Positions 33,534 through 41,764 of a stretch of DNA of 46,898 bases are shown here, one piece after another; position 1 is the first letter of the stretch; each line of letters begins with the position of its first letter. Made by a program: the position numbers and the translations under genes. Under the pieces are notes generated by a model that was given only the letters and a program-made list of their open reading frames with translations, had not been told where the DNA came from and searched no databases. The DNA comes from CAZICM01 sp964537685 (GTDB lineage: Bacteria > Myxococcota_A > Polyangia > Polyangiales > Polyangiaceae). The stretch lies in assembly GCA_964537685.1 (NCBI GenBank), contig CAZICM010000072.1:1-46898 (forward strand). The letters are read 5' to 3'.

Positions 33534-34808
33534 CTACGGGCCGGGGATCTTGTTCCAGCCGGGTGTCTCGGCCGCGCATGCCGGTTCGGTCGTGATCTTG
33601 ACGAACTGCACGCGGCGGTTGAGCGCACGGCCCTGATCGGTCTTGTTGGACTGGATCGGACGCTCGAGGCCATAACCGCAGGAGTTGAGCCGTGATGTGT
33701 CGATGCCCTTGGCAACCAAGTACTTCATGACAGCCGCGGCGCGGCGATCGGAAAGCTTCTTGTTGTAGGGCGCCGAGCCCTTGCCATCGGTGTGACCTTG
33801 AACCTCGATTCGCACCTGCGGGTTCTGCGACAAGATCTCCGCCACGGCGTCCAGAATCGGGAAGCTCTCAGGCTTGATCTTGTCTTTGTCGAACTCGAAG
33901 TGAATCTGCTGAAGGATCTTGATCTCCTTCTCGGTCATGATGACAAGCGCGGGCTTCTTCGGACATCCAGGCTTGTCACCGCCCGCAGGCCCAGGCTCCA
34001 TCGGGCACTGATCCTCGAGATCGACAACGGTATCCTTGTCGTTGTCGGGCTCGGGGCAGCCGTCTGTGTCTTCAAAGCCATCCGGATCCTCAGGATTGTT
34101 CGCGCAGCTATTGCCGCTCGCATCCTTGTCGTTCGGATCGAGGATCGTGTCGAGATCGTTGTCGAGCTCGGGGCAGCCGTCTTCATCGAGATAACTGTCT
34201 TTGTCTTCGGGCAGAAGCACACAGCTATCCTTCGAATCGGTCAGGCCATCGCCGTCGGTATCCGGATCGTCCGGACAGCCATCCGTATCCTGATAGCCGT
34301 TGTAATTCTCCGGCCCGCCATCCTTCTCGCAGGGGCACTTATCATCCGGATCCAAAATGCCATCGCCGTCGCAATCGCCGGGCTTCGGCGGAGGCGGAGG
34401 CGGTGTCTCCTCGACAAAGCCGCGCTCTGCGCACTTCTGAGGCGGAGATAAATCGTAGGCCGCGTGAGCGTTGGCGCGCGCGATATCCAAATGCTCCTTG
34501 GCGCGCCTCCAAAAGCCTTGATCGATCTCGACTGTTGCAAACTCGAGATGAGACTTTGCCGTTGCGAGCTCGCGCGGAGCGCAGCGCAGGGCGCCATTGC
34601 GTTCCGCCTGCTGCGCCACTTTGGTCAACCCTTCGATATCACCGCGCATCACCGGAACTTGTCCGCATGAAACGGTGCTTAGCGAAGTGGCCAGCGCCAA
34701 AGCCGGAATCACAAGCCGAAGGCCCGCAGATGAAAGAGCGCGGTGCACCTTCGACGTCTCAGTGGTAGAGCGTTGTTTCGCGTGTTTCACGCCTGTTCCC
34801 CGCATCAT
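33534..34808 (-). CDS. OmpA-family lipoprotein with thrombospondin type 3 repeats
   Basis: 424 residues. An N-terminal signal ends near STVSC, a tolerable lipobox (Cys about 48). A helical segment (50-125) similar in style to DUF4398 proteins and a Pro-rich spacer follow. Then come acidic calcium-binding TSP3 repeats (CDGDGILDPDDKCP, DTDGDGLTDSKDSC, DNDLDTILDPNDKD, DNDKDTVVDLEDQC) and a C-terminal OmpA domain (FEFDKDKIKPESFPIL, VQGHTDGKGSAPYNKKLSDRRA, NRRVQFVK) with the Asp and Arg that bind diaminopimelate in peptidoglycan. It tethers the outer membrane to the cell wall. Its ATG overlaps the stop of the upstream lipoprotein gene, and a strong terminator follows. Confidence 0.93.
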   Translation of the reverse strand: MMRGTGVKHAKQRSTTETSKVHRALSSAGLRLVIPALALATSLSTVSCGQVPVMRGDIEGLTKVAQQAERNGALRCAPRELATAKSHLEFATVEIDQGFWRRAKEHLDIARANAHAAYDLSPPQKCAERGFVEETPPPPPPKPGDCDGDGILDPDDKCPCEKDGGPENYNGYQDTDGCPDDPDTDGDGLTDSKDSCVLLPEDKDSYLDEDGCPELDNDLDTILDPNDKDASGNSCANNPEDPDGFEDTDGCPEPDNDKDTVVDLEDQCPMEPGPAGGDKPGCPKKPALVIMTEKEIKILQQIHFEFDKDKIKPESFPILDAVAEILSQNPQVRIEVQGHTDGKGSAPYNKKLSDRRAAAVMKYLVAKGIDTSRLNSCGYGLERPIQSNKTDQGRALNRRVQFVKITTEPACAAETPGWNKIPGP

Positions 34809-35158
34809 CGGCCGGCGCCCTCGTGAGCTTCCTTCGAAAGCTTAATCGCCTTCTCTGCATACTCTTCCGCCGTGTCAGCGAAATCGATGGCATCGCCATA
34901 GTCGGCGGTGGCTGCTTCTTCCATCGCCTTCCAGAGATGCTCATGCGCGTACCAGTATTCATAGGGCGCGAGTCGCTCGGCTCCGAGCGCCTCGGCCGTC
35001 TCCAGCTTCGATGACGCCGAGCTTGCTTTTACGGAGTAAATCACTCCTCCGCAGCCCATGGTCAGGGAGGCTAGAAGCAGGCCTGCCACAACACCCAAAG
35101 CTTTATAGACTCGACGTCCGTGCGTTCTCACGTTTCGGTTCACGTTCATCACGTTCAC
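34805..35158 (-). CDS. DUF4398-like small lipoprotein
   Basis: 117 residues. A basic N-terminus and hydrophobic stretch end in SLTMGC, a lipobox with Cys36. The mature 80 residues form two long helices with YEYWYAHEHLWKAMEEAATADYGDAIDFAD, characteristic of the DUF4398 family found beside OmpA proteins. The TGA overlaps the ATGATG of the OmpA-family gene, so both are made together and probably act in the same outer-membrane/peptidoglycan linkage. A second in-frame ATG lies four codons into the gene. Confidence 0.87.
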   Translation of the reverse strand: MNVMNVNRNVRTHGRRVYKALGVVAGLLLASLTMGCGGVIYSVKASSASSKLETAEALGAERLAPYEYWYAHEHLWKAMEEAATADYGDAIDFADTAEEYAEKAIKLSKEAHEGAGR

Positions 35159-35261
35159 GGTTCCTGGCGCGCACGGCTGGAAAACAGCGCCGTACGGTCG
35201 ATTGGGACGCTACCAAGCCCGCGATGCGTAAGTCAACGCTGTCGTGAGGCTGCAATCGTTT

Positions 35262-35939
35262 TTACAGCTTGCGGTAGACGCCGATAACGATGCCGAGAAG
35301 CATTGTGGGCTTAAAATCGCCGGCCCGGACGAGGATGGGCGCCATGGCGGAGTTGGCGGGCTGGAAGCGGATGTAGTCTTTTTCGGGGTAGTAGTACTTC
35401 ACCGTGGCTTCGTTGCCGATGAGCGCGACCACGATGTCACCCCGCTGAGCCGTGCTCTGCTTGCGCACAAAGATGTAGTCGCCGTTCATGATGCCGGCTT
35501 CGATCATCGAGTCGCCGGTGACGCGCAAGCCGAATAAATCCCGGCCTCCGCGCACCATGCCCCGATCGATTTTCACCGTGTCGAGCACATGTTCTTCCGC
35601 CAAAATCGGAAGGCCCGCGGCGATGCGTCCGAGAACAGCGATTTCAACCATTTCGCCGTTCTCATTGCCCGGAGGCGGCGTGTCCATGGCCGCCATTTCT
35701 TCTGCGAGAGATGAACCGGACAAGGTCACGTCGCGCGGCCGAAGCGCGCGCGATTTCATGTCTTCTCGCGTGAGGTATCCTTTTCGCTCCAGCGCCCGTA
35801 GATGGTCATTCACACCGTTGGTGGAGCGAATACCCATGTAGGCGCCAATCTCACGCAACGTTGGGGGGTAGCCCCTTTCGTGTATGGATTGCCGAATATA
35901 GTGGAGGACTTGCTGCTGTCGTTCAGTGAGCCCTTGCAT
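35262..35939 (-). CDS. lexA: LexA repressor (SOS regulator, self-cleaving)
   Basis: 225 residues, slightly longer than E. coli LexA (202) owing to the linker. N-terminal winged helix (LTERQQQVLHYIRQSI, PPTLREIGAYMGIRSTNGVNDHLRALERKGYL). Cleavage site Ala108-Gly109 in GRIAAGLP. Catalytic Ser144 (GDSMIEAGI) and Lys181 (GNEATVKYY). When RecA filaments form on single-stranded DNA, LexA cuts itself and the SOS genes are released. A possible LexA site lies 17-33 bases upstream, which would give autoregulation. It is separated from pilT by 119 bases and read in the same direction. Confidence 0.97.
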   Translation of the reverse strand: MQGLTERQQQVLHYIRQSIHERGYPPTLREIGAYMGIRSTNGVNDHLRALERKGYLTREDMKSRALRPRDVTLSGSSLAEEMAAMDTPPPGNENGEMVEIAVLGRIAAGLPILAEEHVLDTVKIDRGMVRGGRDLFGLRVTGDSMIEAGIMNGDYIFVRKQSTAQRGDIVVALIGNEATVKYYYPEKDYIRFQPANSAMAPILVRAGDFKPTMLLGIVIGVYRKL

Positions 35940-35955
35940 GACAAGGCGCGAAGCT

Positions 35956-35972
35956 ACTGAACGTGTGGAGAG
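35956..35972 (-). promoter_or_regulatory. Possible LexA-binding site upstream of lexA
   Basis: On the minus strand the site contains GTTCAG preceded by CTCTCCACAC. This agrees with 13 of 17 positions of the Myxococcus-type LexA consensus as I recall it (CTRHAMRYBYGTTCAGS). It sits 17 bases before the lexA ATG, where an autoregulatory site is expected. The left half is weak. Confidence 0.4.
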
Positions 35973-36058
35973 ATGTCAAAAATCTCGCAAAGCAGTTGAT
36001 CTCGATTTGGATTTATGCGGGGGCGCCTCGAGCGCGGGCAGGCAATTTAAAGGGCCGG

Positions 36059-37189
36059 CTAGGGCCACGAGCCCGTTTTTTGAACGGTGGGATGTTTACC
36101 TTCGACCATCGAGCGAAGCTCATCCACATCGCTTGAATACTCATAGGCGGTATCGAGCGAAATATGCCTGCGATGACAGAGCTGATGGAGCGACTGGTTC
36201 ATCGTCTGCATGCTGCTTGTGCCCTGTCCGACCTGCATTTGCGAATAGATCTGATGAATTTTGTCTTCACGGATGAGATTCCGGATGGCCGCATTGGGGA
36301 TCATCACTTCCACAGCGGGCACGCGCCCTCCGTTGATTTTGGGAAGCAACAACTGGGTGACCACGGCGATCAGCGTGAAAGAAAGCTGAGCGCGGATTTG
36401 CGACTGCTGGTGGGGCGGGAACACATCGATGATGCGCGTGATGGATGAGATGGCCGAATTGGTGTGAAGCGTCGCAAACACCAAATGCCCTGTTTCTGCG
36501 ATCGTCAGCGCCGTTTCGATCGTTTCCAAGTCGCGCATTTCACCGATCAGAACGACATCGGGATCTTGGCGCAGAACATATTTGAGGGCGTCCTTGAACG
36601 ACTTGGTGTCACTTCCGACTTCGCGCTGATTCACGATGCAGAGCTTGCCGGCGTGCAGATATTCGATCGGATCCTCAATCGTGATGATGTGAAGCCTCTG
36701 CTCGCTGTTGATCTTGTCGATGATGCTCGCGAGCGTTGTGGTTTTGCCCGAGCCTGTCGGCCCCGTAACGAGCACCAATCCCCGGGGTTTGCGGGCGATA
36801 TCGATGAGCACTTCGGGCAGGTGCAGCTCTTCAAAGCTTAAGATTTTAAAAGGTATTTGCCGGAAGGCGCCCGCAACGCTTCCGCGCTGCATGAACAGGT
36901 TGGCCCTGAAACGCGAGACGTTTACCAAGGGAAACGAGAAATCGAGCTCGTGCTTTTGTTCGAAGATTTGAATCTGCTCTTCGCTCAGCAGCGAATAACA
37001 CAAATGCTTTGAATCCGCGGGCGACAGCGCCGGCAGATTAAGCCGGTGAATCAAGCCATCGATGCGCAGAAGCGGGGGCGCGCCCGCCGTGATGTGCACA
37101 TCACTCGCTCCTTTCTCCACCATCACGCGGAGAATCTGCTCGAGCGTGTACTTCAGCTCATGGCCCTCGTCGGATCGGGCGGGTCCCAC
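36059..37189 (-). CDS. pilT: Type IV pilus retraction ATPase PilT
   Basis: 376 residues, GTG start three bases after the pilB stop. Secretion-ATPase fold with Walker A GPTGSGKT (143-150), Asp box (ITIEDPIEYLH), Walker B-like VVLIGEMRD (213-220) and His box (FATLHTNSA). The C-terminal AIRNLIRE motif specific to PilT is present, distinguishing it from PilB. It powers depolymerisation of the pilus and hence twitching or social motility. The last 40 residues after the AIRNLIRE helix end with a short Lys/Pro-containing extension. pilB is immediately upstream; pilC does not follow. Confidence 0.97.
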   Translation of the reverse strand: MGPARSDEGHELKYTLEQILRVMVEKGASDVHITAGAPPLLRIDGLIHRLNLPALSPADSKHLCYSLLSEEQIQIFEQKHELDFSFPLVNVSRFRANLFMQRGSVAGAFRQIPFKILSFEELHLPEVLIDIARKPRGLVLVTGPTGSGKTTTLASIIDKINSEQRLHIITIEDPIEYLHAGKLCIVNQREVGSDTKSFKDALKYVLRQDPDVVLIGEMRDLETIETALTIAETGHLVFATLHTNSAISSITRIIDVFPPHQQSQIRAQLSFTLIAVVTQLLLPKINGGRVPAVEVMIPNAAIRNLIREDKIHQIYSQMQVGQGTSSMQTMNQSLHQLCHRRHISLDTAYEYSSDVDELRSMVEGKHPTVQKTGSWP

Positions 37190-37192
37190 CGG

Positions 37193-38893
37193 CTAATCCC
37201 CCATCGTGACGCGGCCGACTTCTTCTGTGGTTGTCACGCCGGCCAGCACTTTTTCGATGCCTGCCATGCGCAGCGTGAGCATGCCTTGCTTGACCGCCGC
37301 GGCTTTAAGCTCTGCGGTGGAAGCGCCTTGCTGAACCAATTCCTTTAGATTCTCGGTAAAGCGCATGACTTCATAGAGCGCCACGCGGCCTTTGTAGCCC
37401 GTTCCGTTGCATGTTTTGCAGCCGTCGCCTTTGAAGAGCTGAGCTCTCGCGACTTGCGCTTCAGTGAAGCCAAAATCGAAGAGCGTATTGGTTTCCAAAT
37501 GCAGGGGAGCACGGCAATCCGAGCAGATTTTCCGGGCGAGGCGCTGCGCGAGCACCAGATTGACGCTGGCCGTAATCAAGAACGGTTCAACGCCCATGTT
37601 GAGAAGGCGGGAGATGGTTGAAGGCGCATCATTGGTGTGCAGCGTCGAGAGCACCATGTGACCGGTAAGAGCGGCTTTAACGGCAATCTCAGCCGTTTCA
37701 AAATCGCGGATTTCGCCGACCATGATGATGTCCGGGTCCTGGCGGAGAAAGGCGCGCAGGGCCATCGCGAAGTTGAGCCCGATCTCGTCGTGCATTTGCA
37801 CTTGGTTGATGCCCGGCAAGTTGTACTCAACCGGATCTTCCGCGGTGCTGATGTTCACATCGGTTTGGTTCAGCTCGGAGAGCGCCGAATAGAGCGTCGT
37901 CGTTTTACCGGAGCCTGTGGGACCGGTAACGAGCACCATTCCCCAAGGCTGCCCGATCGCCCATTTAAAGTCGGAGAGCGGCTTCGGATCGAAACCCAGC
38001 TTGCTCATATCGAGCTGCAGGTTCGATTTATCGAGCAAGCGCAGAACGATCTTTTCGCCGAAGAGCGTGGGCAGCACCGAGACGCGGAAATCCATCTCTT
38101 TGCCCTTGCCGAGCTTGAGCTTGATGCGTCCGTCCTGAGGCAGCCGCCGCTCGGCAATATCGAGCGAGCTCATGATCTTGATGCGGCTCGACAGGGCGTT
38201 CTTCATTTTCATTGGAGGCTGCATTTCCTCCACGAGAACACCGTCGACGCGGTAGCGGACCCGAAGCTGTTTTTCGTAGGGCTCGATATGAATATCGCTC
38301 GCGCCCTTCTTAATCGCATTGAGCAAGATCGCATTCACCAGGCGGACAGCGGGTGCGCCTTCTGCCGCCTTTTCCAGTTCGAGAACATTGATGTCGCTGT
38401 CCTCAACTGCAAAGTCGACTTCCTCGTTTGCAAACTCGCTGAGCATATCGTCGTACGACGACTTCACTTCGAAGGCCCGCTCGATGGCCGCGAGAATGCC
38501 CGACTCTGAAGCGACAACAGGCTCAACGTTGAAGCCCGTCAAAAATTTCAGATCGTCGATGGCGTGCAGATTGGTCGGGTCGCTCATCGCCACGACGAGA
38601 TTCGGTCCCGAGCGCGAAAGCGGGATGATCTTGTGCTTTTCGCAGACCTCGCGAGGCACCAGCCGGATGACTTCGGCTTCGATTTCAATCGTCTCTAAAT
38701 TGACCGCTGGCACCCGGTATTGAGCCGATAAAAAATTCGTGATCTGACCGTCGGAGATGTAACCGAGCTTGGTGAGCACGCCTCCCAGCGGAGTTCCCGA
38801 TTTGCGCTGCTCCTCTTGGGCTTGGCGGAGCTGCTGAAGGCTGATGAGTTTTTCGCGAACGAGAAGCTCGCCGAGACGGTTTCCTGAAGCCAT
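37193..38893 (-). CDS. pilB: Type IV pilus assembly ATPase PilB
   Basis: 566 residues from ATG 38893 (AGGA about eleven bases upstream); the frame stays open to 39193, but that extension is Arg/His/Pro-rich noise overlapping the divergent FHA gene. N-terminal GSPII_E-N/MshEN domain (MASGNRLGELLVREKLI, IVPLSR-like segments), which in many PilB proteins binds c-di-GMP. Walker A GPTGSGKTTT near residue 324, Asp box STAEDPVEY, Walker B IIMVGEIRD, His box STLHTND. A tetracysteine zinc motif (CSDC ... CKTC) follows, as in PilB/GspE. It drives pilus polymerisation opposite to PilT. Confidence 0.96.
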   Translation of the reverse strand: MASGNRLGELLVREKLISLQQLRQAQEEQRKSGTPLGGVLTKLGYISDGQITNFLSAQYRVPAVNLETIEIEAEVIRLVPREVCEKHKIIPLSRSGPNLVVAMSDPTNLHAIDDLKFLTGFNVEPVVASESGILAAIERAFEVKSSYDDMLSEFANEEVDFAVEDSDINVLELEKAAEGAPAVRLVNAILLNAIKKGASDIHIEPYEKQLRVRYRVDGVLVEEMQPPMKMKNALSSRIKIMSSLDIAERRLPQDGRIKLKLGKGKEMDFRVSVLPTLFGEKIVLRLLDKSNLQLDMSKLGFDPKPLSDFKWAIGQPWGMVLVTGPTGSGKTTTLYSALSELNQTDVNISTAEDPVEYNLPGINQVQMHDEIGLNFAMALRAFLRQDPDIIMVGEIRDFETAEIAVKAALTGHMVLSTLHTNDAPSTISRLLNMGVEPFLITASVNLVLAQRLARKICSDCRAPLHLETNTLFDFGFTEAQVARAQLFKGDGCKTCNGTGYKGRVALYEVMRFTENLKELVQQGASTAELKAAAVKQGMLTLRMAGIEKVLAGVTTTEEVGRVTMGD

Positions 38894-38988
38894 TTCGAAG
38901 CAATCCTCAAAGGTTGTCCACGCGGCGTCAACGCACACATCGCATCTAAAGCCATTCCGTGCAGGTTGCGATACCATGGCCTGCGCAC

Positions 38989-40206
38989 GTGGGTTTTTTT
39001 GATCGGTTTGGCGCGGGTAAGTCAGAGCGGGGCCGCAAGGCTGCTCTCGTAAAGGAGAGAGCGGGCGATCTAGAAGCGGCCGTCCATCTGTATGTGGAAG
39101 CCGGTTTGCCGGATGAAGCCGCGCGCGTCCTTCTCTTGCGTGCCGATGCCGAAGCGAGGGCTGAACGCCGCATCGCATTTTGTGACATGGCATCGCGTAC
39201 AGCGGCTTCGCCGGAGTTCAAAAAGAAAGCGTTGGCCCGCAAAGGAAGGCTCGCGTTTGACATGCTGAAGGCCGAAGGAGCCGCGCGTGTGCAGAGCGAA
39301 TTCGCCGCGGTCGGGCGCGATCTCGAAGAAGCGGGAGACCTCGAGCTTGCGGCCGATGCCTTTGCCTTGGCCGGGGATGCCGAGTCTGAAATGCGTGTGC
39401 TCACAGCGGCGGGCGCGATCGAAAAGATGGAAGAGCGTTTTCGGGCTGTCGATCAATCGGCGCGGGCAGAACGCGAACGCTCGACGCTGCTATCGCGCAT
39501 CAAAGATTTCGATCGTACGGCGGAGCGGAGAGAGGCGCTTAAGCTTGCGTCGGCGTGGCTTATCAACCACCGCGGCGATGAAGCCGTGGCGGAGCTCGAG
39601 CGGACGATTCGCCTGCGGCTGGCCCGCGGCCCGATGATTGAGCTGGAGCTCTTGGGATCGCGTGTGCGGTGTGCCTTTGGCCCTGATGTCACGGTGGGCC
39701 GGGGCGATGCGACCGTGGTGATTGCATCCAGGGCCGTAAGCCGAAAACACATCCGCGTATTCCGAAGCGGTGCGGGCGTGATGGTTGAGGATTTGGGAAC
39801 GCGCAATGGGACGACGCTTGCGGGAGCCCGTATTTCCGGGCCGATCGCGGTGGGAGATGGCCTGCGCCTCGAGCTTGGCGCGGGTGTGCCGTGTGCGATC
39901 ACACCCCTGCAGGATCCGTTCGAAGGTGCGATCGAAATTGAGGTCGGAGGATTAAAATACGTCGCACCGCTTGGTGGATTGCACGTTGGGCACTTTGTGC
40001 TCGAAGAAGAGATTTGGGAGGGCCAATCCCTGTTGGTTCTGCGCTCGCCTGGCACCGTAAAGCCTGTGATTTCCGGCTATACCGTCGCTTCTACTGTGGA
40101 GCTCTGCGTGGGAGATGCCGTTTCAGAAACCCGAGGAGGGCCGGCGCTGATTCGCGTACCGAGCCATCCTGCCGAACAGGCGCCTGCGCCTGGATCGTGG
40201 ATATGA
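38989..40206 (+). CDS. FHA-domain protein with N-terminal helical repeat region
   Basis: 405 residues from GTG 38989, giving MGFFDRFGAGKSERGRKAAL; an in-frame GTG at 38959 is less likely. Residues 10-210 are helical, Ala/Arg/Glu-rich and TPR-like (ALVKERAGDLEAAVHLYVEAGLPDEAARVLL). The FHA domain at about 220-310 carries GRGDATVVIA, SRAVSRKHIRV and LGTRNGTTL, complete for phosphothreonine binding. The final 95 residues are beta-rich with no known motif. Cytoplasmic. It is followed after one base by a Ser/Thr kinase gene, so reader and writer are expressed together. Divergent from pilB with 95 bases between starts. Confidence 0.88.
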   Translation: MGFFDRFGAGKSERGRKAALVKERAGDLEAAVHLYVEAGLPDEAARVLLLRADAEARAERRIAFCDMASRTAASPEFKKKALARKGRLAFDMLKAEGAARVQSEFAAVGRDLEEAGDLELAADAFALAGDAESEMRVLTAAGAIEKMEERFRAVDQSARAERERSTLLSRIKDFDRTAERREALKLASAWLINHRGDEAVAELERTIRLRLARGPMIELELLGSRVRCAFGPDVTVGRGDATVVIASRAVSRKHIRVFRSGAGVMVEDLGTRNGTTLAGARISGPIAVGDGLRLELGAGVPCAITPLQDPFEGAIEIEVGGLKYVAPLGGLHVGHFVLEEEIWEGQSLLVLRSPGTVKPVISGYTVASTVELCVGDAVSETRGGPALIRVPSHPAEQAPAPGSWI

Positions 40207-40207
40207 G

Positions 40208-41518
40208 ATGAGCTTGTGGGAGCGCTTGAAGGCGCGTTTTTCACGCGGTGATCCAGGCGAAGAGGAGAGCTCTGACGACGCTCAGAATGCGTCGCCGGTT
40301 CAGCCAAAAGCTCAAGCCAAGCCATCGCCGGTATCGCGCGCCCGGCGGGAAGACAGCGATTCAAGCGCGTCGAGCCTTTACGCGCTCAGGCGTGCAGGCC
40401 GGCCGGACGGGCCGGATGCAGATCAAGCCATCCTGATTCTTCGCTCGGCCCGGGGAACAGAGCGTGAAGCCGATGCCCTAAAAGCCATCGGCGATGCCCT
40501 TGCGGAAAACCCGCTTCCCGAGCCCTTGCGCATTGCCTATGCCGACTTGCTTGCGGCGCGCGGCGATGAGGGGGCCGCCCTCTTGGCGCTGGCCGGCGTT
40601 ACATCCACCGAAGGTCTTTTACTGGCTGCCGATCTTCACGCGGCATTGGGGCAACTGCCCCGGGCGCTGTGCACGGTCGAACGCGTGCTTGGCCGCGAAA
40701 TCGACGCGCCTGGAGCTCGTGAACGGCATCGCAGATGGCTCGCCGCGCTTGGCCTGAGCGAGAAAAAAACCGGCCATCTCGACGAGGCAACGATCGTTGC
40801 GGCCAATCCAAAAGCGGGCCCGTTTCGCCTCGTGAGAGAAGTGGCCCGCGGCGGTGCCGGCGCTGTGTACGAAGCCATGGATGAGCTTCTAGGCCGCCGC
40901 GTAGCCTTCAAGGTGTATCACGGGCGCAGCGCCGATCGGGCCGTACTGCTGCGTGAAACCCACATCGCTTCAAAATTGTGGGGGCCGGGAATCGTGCGCA
41001 TTTTCGACGCGTCGCCCGATGAAGGATGGATCGCGCTGGAGTGGGTTGGGCGCGGCTCCATTCGCGATCGTTTAAGAGCCGGCGATACCCAAAGCCTTTT
41101 ACCGATGATGGCGTGGGCCAAGCCGCTCTCCCGCGCTCTTTCCCGCGTTCACGCCGCCGGTATCGTTCACGGCGATCTCAAGCCCGCAAACGTGCTTTTA
41201 AGGCAGCCCGACGAACCTGTGCTCGGTGATTTTGGAATCGCGCACGGCGTGGGCGATGCGGCGGAAGCGGGCAGCGCGGGTTATGTGTCTCCCGAACGGC
41301 TGGCCGGCCGGGCAAGCGATCCCAAAGACGACATCTATGGCTTTGGGCGCATCCTTGAGGATGTGCTTCATGTCTTTGCGGAAAAGCGCACGCAGATCTC
41401 CAGCAGCGAAGAGCAGAAAATGCGCGCCATCGCCATGCGGTGCATCGGCCCCGATGAAGACAGGCCGGCCGACGGCGCAGAACTCCTCCGGACGCTCCTC
41501 GGACAAGAGCTTCAATAA
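40208..41518 (+). CDS. Ser/Thr protein kinase with N-terminal TPR-like region (non-RD type)
   Basis: 436 residues. Residues 1-70 disordered, 70-195 helical repeats. Kinase domain 205-436: glycine loop VARGGAGAVY, Lys235 in VAFKVY, alpha-C Glu250, catalytic loop HGDLKPANVL (321-330) and DFG at 341-343, then GSAGYVSPE. Asp323 is intact, but the Arg before it in the usual HRD is Gly322, so activation-loop control differs from classical Hanks kinases. No membrane helix, unusual for bacterial kinases of this class but common in Myxococcota. Start ATG follows the FHA gene stop by one base. The PP2C at 12764-14092 could oppose it. Confidence 0.92.
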   Translation: MSLWERLKARFSRGDPGEEESSDDAQNASPVQPKAQAKPSPVSRARREDSDSSASSLYALRRAGRPDGPDADQAILILRSARGTEREADALKAIGDALAENPLPEPLRIAYADLLAARGDEGAALLALAGVTSTEGLLLAADLHAALGQLPRALCTVERVLGREIDAPGARERHRRWLAALGLSEKKTGHLDEATIVAANPKAGPFRLVREVARGGAGAVYEAMDELLGRRVAFKVYHGRSADRAVLLRETHIASKLWGPGIVRIFDASPDEGWIALEWVGRGSIRDRLRAGDTQSLLPMMAWAKPLSRALSRVHAAGIVHGDLKPANVLLRQPDEPVLGDFGIAHGVGDAAEAGSAGYVSPERLAGRASDPKDDIYGFGRILEDVLHVFAEKRTQISSSEEQKMRAIAMRCIGPDEDRPADGAELLRTLLGQELQ

Positions 41519-41690
41519 ACCTGCGGGCGCGGATGCCGCGTTGCTTTTGCGCCGAATGCAAATTTAGCTCCCAAGCCCAGCCGATCGTCGCCTATGCTCC
41601 CGCGGCAATTCCATCGCCTCGGCAAGATCTTGGAAGTCCCCGCAAGATCGCGGCCTGCGGCTGTGGACAGCACAAAAGATGCACAGGGTT

Positions 41691-41719
41691 TTGAGCCCAT
41701 TCGGGACTCCCTGTTAGAG
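41691..41719 (+). promoter_or_regulatory. Candidate sigma70-type promoter for the TPR/caspase-like gene
   Basis: TTGAGC (41691-41696) and TTAGAG (41714-41719) are separated by 17 bases, about 45 bases before the ATG at 41764. Transcription would begin near 41726, just before the ten-codon leader reading frame. The rest of the 245-base gap has no other recognisable element. Confidence 0.45.
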
Positions 41720-41731
41720 TGCTCCGCCTTT

Positions 41732-41764
41732 ATGACTCTTTGCCCGAGTAGGGGTCTGTTCTAA
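41732..41764 (+). CDS. Ten-codon upstream reading frame overlapping the TPR gene start
   Basis: ATG at 41732 begins MTLCPSRGLF and stops at TAA 41762-41764, whose last A is the first base of the ATG of the 1062-residue gene (TAATG). No ribosome-binding site precedes it, but it lies only a few bases after the predicted transcription start, so it could be read as a near-leaderless peptide. If translated, it would couple initiation of the large gene. It may also be chance. Confidence 0.3.
   Translation: MTLCPSRGLF

Noticed and set aside
38894..39193. N-terminal extension of PilB
   Set aside because: No similarity to PilB; overlaps the divergent FHA gene. The canonical PilB N-terminus begins at 38893.
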